Shown: positions 61,984-64,000 of the stretch, piece after piece | How the letters are laid out: the number at the start of each line of letters is the position of its first letter | Position numbering within the stretch: the stretch's first letter is position 1 | DNA from: Microterricola viridarii | Lineage (GTDB): Bacteria > Actinomycetota > Actinomycetes > Actinomycetales > Microbacteriaceae | Direction: 5' to 3' | Assembly: GCF_900104895.1 (NCBI RefSeq) | Contig: NZ_LT629742.1 | Location: 682,001 to 746,000, forward strand | Length of the DNA stretch: 64,000 bases | Notes under the pieces: model-generated | Database searches by the model: none | Told to the model about the DNA's origin: nothing | Seen by the model: the letters and a program-made list of their open reading frames with translations, nothing else | Made by a program: the position numbers and the translations under genes

Positions 61984-64000
61984 CTAGTAGCCGACCACCG
62001 GGCCGAACGCGTCGGCCAGCGGCGAGCGGTGCGCGGTGCGCAGCTCGTCGAGGGTCGCGGCGAACTCGCCCTGGATGTCGAGGCCGGAGGTCTCGGAATC
62101 CGTCACACCGATGCGGATCACCTCGTACTCGCGACCCTCGCAGAGGCCGCGGAACTTGACGTCGTCCTCGCGCGGGACGCTGACGATCACGCGACCGGTC
62201 GACTCCGAGAAGAGGGCCGTCGCTGCGTCGATGCCGTCGCGCTCCATCAGGTCGCCGAGCCAGACGCGGGCGCCGACGCCGAAACGCAGAACAGACTCCA
62301 CCAGCGCCTGGCCGAGGCCGCCGTCGGAGAGGTCGTGGGCGCTGTCGATGAGGCCCTCGACGGAGGCCGCGTGCAGCAGCCCGGCGAGGCGCTTCTCGGC
62401 TGCCAGGTCCACGGCCGGCGGGCGCCCGCCGAGGTGGTCGTGCACGACGCCGGCCCACGCCGAGCCGTCGAGCTCCAGCGCGGTGGTGCCGAGCAGGTAG
62501 ATGTTGTGTCCGTCGTCCTGCCAGCCGGACGGGATGCGGCGGGCGACGTCGTCGATCACGCCGAGCACGGCGACAACCGGCGTCGGGTGGATCGGGGCGT
62601 CGCCGGTCTGGTTGTAGAACGAGACGTTGCCGCCGGTGACGGGAACCTCCAGCTCGAGGCATCCGTCGGAGAGGCCCTCGACGGCCTGGCTGAACTGCCA
62701 CATGACCTCGGGGTTCTCGGGGGAGCCGAAGTTCAGGCAGTCCGAGATGGCGACCGGCACGGCGCCGGTGGCGGCGACGTTGCGGTAGGCCTCGGCCAGC
62801 GCCAGGCGCGCACCCTGCTTCGGGTCGAGCTGGCAGAAGCGGCCGTTCGCGTCGGTGGCGACGGCGAAGCCGAGCCCGCTCTCCTCGTCGATGCGCACCA
62901 TGCCGCCGTCGTCGGGGAAGGCGAGGGCGGTGTTGCCGCCGACGTAGTGGTCGTACTGGCTGGTGATCCAGCTCTTGTCGGCCAGGTTGGGGCTGCCGAC
63001 CAGCTGCAGAAGCTGGGCGCGGAGCTCCGCGGCATCCGTCGGGCGGGCCAGCTTCGAGGCGCTGTCGGCCTGCAGGGCGTCGATCCACGTCGGGTAAGCA
63101 ACGGGGCGGTCGTAGACCGGGCCGTCGACGGCGACCGTGTTCGGGTCGACGTTGACGATCTCCTCGCCGTGCCAGTTGATGACGAGGCGGCCGGTGTCGG
63201 TCACCTCGCCGAGCACGCTGGTCTCGACATCCCACTTCTTGACGACCTCGAGGAAGCCGGCGAGTTTCTCCGGGGTGACGATCGCCATCATGCGCTCCTG
63301 GCTCTCCGACATGAGGATCTCCTCAGCGGTGAGCGACGGGTCGCGCAGCAGCACGTTCTCGAGGGCGATGACCATGCCGCCGTCGCCGTTGGCCGCGAGC
63401 TCGCTGGTCGCACAGCTGATGCCGGCGGCGCCCAGGTCCTGGATGCCCTCGACGAGCTCGTTCTTGAACAGCTCGAGGCAGCACTCGATGAGCACCTTCT
63501 CGGCGAAGGGGTCGCCGACCTGCACGGCGGGGCGCTTGGTGGGGCCGCCCTCGTCGAAGCTGTCGGAGGCCAGGATCGACGCGCCGCCGATGCCGTCGCC
63601 ACCGGTGCGCGCACCGAACAGCACGACCTTGTTGCCGACGCCGCGGGCGTTGGCCAGGTGCAGGTCCTCGTGGCGCAGCACGCCGACGGCGAGGGCGTTC
63701 ACGAGCGGGTTGGCCTGGTAGACCGAGTCGAAATAGGTCTCGCCGCCGATGTTCGGCAGTCCGAGGCAGTTGCCGTAGAAGCTGATGCCGCTGACGACGC
63801 CGTGCACGACGCGGGCGGTGTCGGGGTGGTTGATGTCGCCGAAGCGGAGGGCGTCCATCACGGCGACCGGGCGGGCGCCCATCGAGATGATGTCGCGGAC
63901 GATGCCGCCGACGCCGGTGGCCGCGCCCTGGAACGGCTCGATGTAGCTGGGGTGGTTGTGGCTCTCGATCTTGAAGGTGACCGCCCAGCCCTCGCCCACG
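61984..64000 (-). CDS. purL: Phosphoribosylformylglycinamidine synthase subunit PurL (5' partial)
   Basis: The C-terminal 671 residues or so are present and the N-terminus lies beyond the window end; full PurL of this small type has about 740-780 residues. Motifs: [56 protein letters not shown] and DLSDGGLG. It converts FGAR to FGAM with ATP, working with PurS and PurQ, in purine synthesis. It reads leftward and ends in VVGY before the shared terminator. Confidence 0.96.
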   Translation of the reverse strand, partial: VGEGWAVTFKIESHNHPSYIEPFQGAATGVGGIVRDIISMGARPVAVMDALRFGDINHPDTARVVHGVVSGISFYGNCLGLPNIGGETYFDSVYQANPLVNALAVGVLRHEDLHLANARGVGNKVVLFGARTGGDGIGGASILASDSFDEGGPTKRPAVQVGDPFAEKVLIECCLELFKNELVEGIQDLGAAGISCATSELAANGDGGMVIALENVLLRDPSLTAEEILMSESQERMMAIVTPEKLAGFLEVVKKWDVETSVLGEVTDTGRLVINWHGEEIVNVDPNTVAVDGPVYDRPVAYPTWIDALQADSASKLARPTDAAELRAQLLQLVGSPNLADKSWITSQYDHYVGGNTALAFPDDGGMVRIDEESGLGFAVATDANGRFCQLDPKQGARLALAEAYRNVAATGAVPVAISDCLNFGSPENPEVMWQFSQAVEGLSDGCLELEVPVTGGNVSFYNQTGDAPIHPTPVVAVLGVIDDVARRIPSGWQDDGHNIYLLGTTALELDGSAWAGVVHDHLGGRPPAVDLAAEKRLAGLLHAASVEGLIDSAHDLSDGGLGQALVESVLRFGVGARVWLGDLMERDGIDAATALFSESTGRVIVSVPREDDVKFRGLCEGREYEVIRIGVTDSETSGLDIQGEFAATLDELRTAHRSPLADAFGPVVGY

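Overview
This 64 kb window is high-GC DNA with actinobacterial gene style: GTG starts, dense ATGA/GTGA overlaps, leaderless -10 boxes directly before start codons, and abundant GATGCCG/GCATCC words. Gene content (DUF3151-purA, RDD proteins, ESX-type secretion, YhgE/Pip exporters) points to a member of the Microbacteriaceae. This placement is inference from style and content; no rRNA is present. No tRNA, IS element, phage or CRISPR array was seen, and no gene-free stretch reaches 300 bp.

Layout. 1-9.6 kb: the tail of a cell-wall anchored protein, a large STAND/LuxR regulator, and two YhgE/Pip membrane-protein operons, each paired with an ABC-type ATPase homologue that has lost canonical ATPase motifs. 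The second operon ends with a TetR regulator and begins with a palindromic operator. 9.7-16.9 kb: a secreted M66-like zinc metalloprotease lipoprotein with a ricin-type domain, corA, DUF3151, purA and a TauE/SafE permease. 17.0-28.6 kb: a carbohydrate/inositol regulon. A DeoR regulator and a GH4 glycosidase diverge from a PfkB kinase, a CUT1 ABC importer without its ATPase, an IolE-like isomerase, an inositol-dehydrogenase-like oxidoreductase, iolB and iolD. 28.6-34.9 kb: two sodium/solute symporters with small membrane partners around a LytS/LytTR two-component pair. 35.0-37.3 kb: DMT exporter, chorismate mutase and SDR.

37.3-51.9 kb: a compact ESX/type VII secretion locus. The minus strand carries two WXG100-like proteins, a DUF6177 protein, two small proteins (one DUF6507-like) and an 817-aa effector ending in a TNT (NAD+ glycohydrolase-type) domain. 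After it comes a tail of immunity-like genes and an orphan TNT cassette. The plus strand carries a zinc-ribbon/RDD/FHA membrane protein, a small membrane protein, EccD, a MinD-like protein without Walker lysines, and a three-ATPase EccC. EccB, EccE and mycosin are absent from the window.

51.9-58.9 kb: RidA, IclR, an N-acyl-D-amino-acid deacylase, KDG kinase, KDPG aldolase, a DSD1-like PLP ammonia-lyase and a beta-propeller lactonase. Together they could form a complete route from an N-acetylated amino-aldonate (such as N-acetylglucosaminate from oxidised chitin) to pyruvate and glyceraldehyde-3-phosphate. 59.2-64.0 kb: a baeRF-type protein, a membrane-anchored PQQ-repeat propeller, and purL, which is cut by the window edge.

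The best candidates for undescribed biology are the type VII/TNT locus with its recombining toxin-immunity tail, the proposed amino-aldonate operon, and the YhgE/Pip exporters with degenerate ATPases.
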